Shown here piece by piece: positions 63,842 to 64,000 of a DNA stretch of 64,000 nucleotides. The stretch comes from Nostocoides sp. F2B08 (GTDB lineage: Bacteria; Actinomycetota; Actinomycetes; Actinomycetales; Dermatophilaceae), in NCBI RefSeq assembly GCF_009184895.1, contig NZ_WESE01000005.1, positions 1 to 64,000 on the forward strand, in the 5' to 3' direction. The position numbers and the translations under genes were made by a program. The notes under the pieces were generated by a model. The model was given only the letters and a program-made list of their open reading frames with translations, was not told the DNA's origin and made no database searches. Within the stretch, counting starts at the first letter, position 1. Every line of letters starts with the position of its first letter.

Positions 63842-64000
63842 ATGGCCGCACTGCCACCCACCAGCCTCGTCAACGCCGAGCGCGTCACCGTCGGCTTCGG
63901 TCTCGATCCCGTCCTCGAGGAGGTGTCTCTCGGTATCTCCGGCGGCGACCGGATCGGGATCGTGGGCCGTAACGGCGGGGGGAAGTCCACGCTCATCGCG
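63842..64000 (+). CDS. ABC-F family ATPase, start only (cut by window edge)
   Basis: The first 53 codons are present: LPPTSLVNAERVTVGFGLDP, LEEVSLGISGGDRIGIVGRN and the Walker A GRNGGGKSTLIA. Position behind ispE and lack of membrane segments suggest an ABC-F ribosome-associated ATPase. AGAAGACC lies before ATG 63842. The rest is outside the window. Confidence 0.75.
   Translation, partial: MAALPPTSLVNAERVTVGFGLDPVLEEVSLGISGGDRIGIVGRNGGGKSTLIA

Overview
The window is high-GC DNA of an actinobacterium, most likely Micrococcales and perhaps Intrasporangiaceae. The supporting gene orders are metG-tatD-rpfB-rsmA-(ldt)-ispE-ABC-F, sdhCAB with a single cytochrome-b subunit, UGPase-moeA/glp-moaC-mog-rimJ-glpR, and many leaderless genes with an extended -10 (TAnnnT) directly before ATG/GTG. 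The genus call is inference; no 16S gene is present.

Region 1 (1-14,215) is a decaying integrated island bordered on the right by tRNA-Arg(CCT). A pseudogenised tyrosine integrase faces the tRNA 3' end, and the left border lies outside the window. The island holds IS remnants (an IS21-like end, an ISL3 fragment, a broken IS256 transposase, an IS110 relic and a frameshifted IS110) and one apparently intact IS110 element with 10-bp flanking repeats. Its cargo is an ECF sigma/anti-sigma pair, a MazEF-like module, an ArsR-ArsP permease-thioredoxin operon, a second tyrosine recombinase, a broken MNT/HEPN pair, YefM-YoeB, a FitA/VapC pair and a duplicated YoeB fragment. Nearly all broken genes of the window are here.

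Region 2 (14,216-35,000) is chromosomal backbone. It carries Pcp, an MFS transporter, a 1331-residue DUF4011 helicase with a Vsr-like nuclease end, MscL, MTA phosphorylase, an FmdB zinc ribbon, a K+/H+ antiporter, a penicillin-acylase-family protein and 5-formyl-THF cycloligase. It ends with the UGPase-Glp/MoeA-MoaC-Mog-RimJ-GlpR cluster, which links molybdenum-cofactor-type proteins to cell division, and an AI-2E-family transporter.

Region 3 (35,001-50,500) starts with tRNA-Ala(CGC), whose 3' end is duplicated 73 bp downstream. It continues with a LURP-one protein, an SDR/FMO operon, a cupin, fumarase and a quinone oxidoreductase from face-to-face promoters, and a MaoC/phosphotransferase pair. 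Three consecutive nuclease genes follow (ERCC4-Lsr2 fusion, TM0106 RecB/DEDD/SF1 helicase, NYN-OST-HTH), then a protein O-mannosyltransferase.

Region 4 (50,500-64,000) holds rsmI, sdhCAB, a CPBP protease, a DUF4126 membrane protein, metG, tatD, rpfB with a candidate MtrA box, rsmA, an L,D-transpeptidase, ispE and the start of an ABC-F ATPase cut by the window edge.

Two window-wide patterns stand out. At least 18 backbone genes carry TAnnnT 6-8 nt before the start codon, and the heptamer GTATGCG/CGCATAC occurs about 40 times in the backbone but once in the island. I found no CRISPR array and no rRNA.
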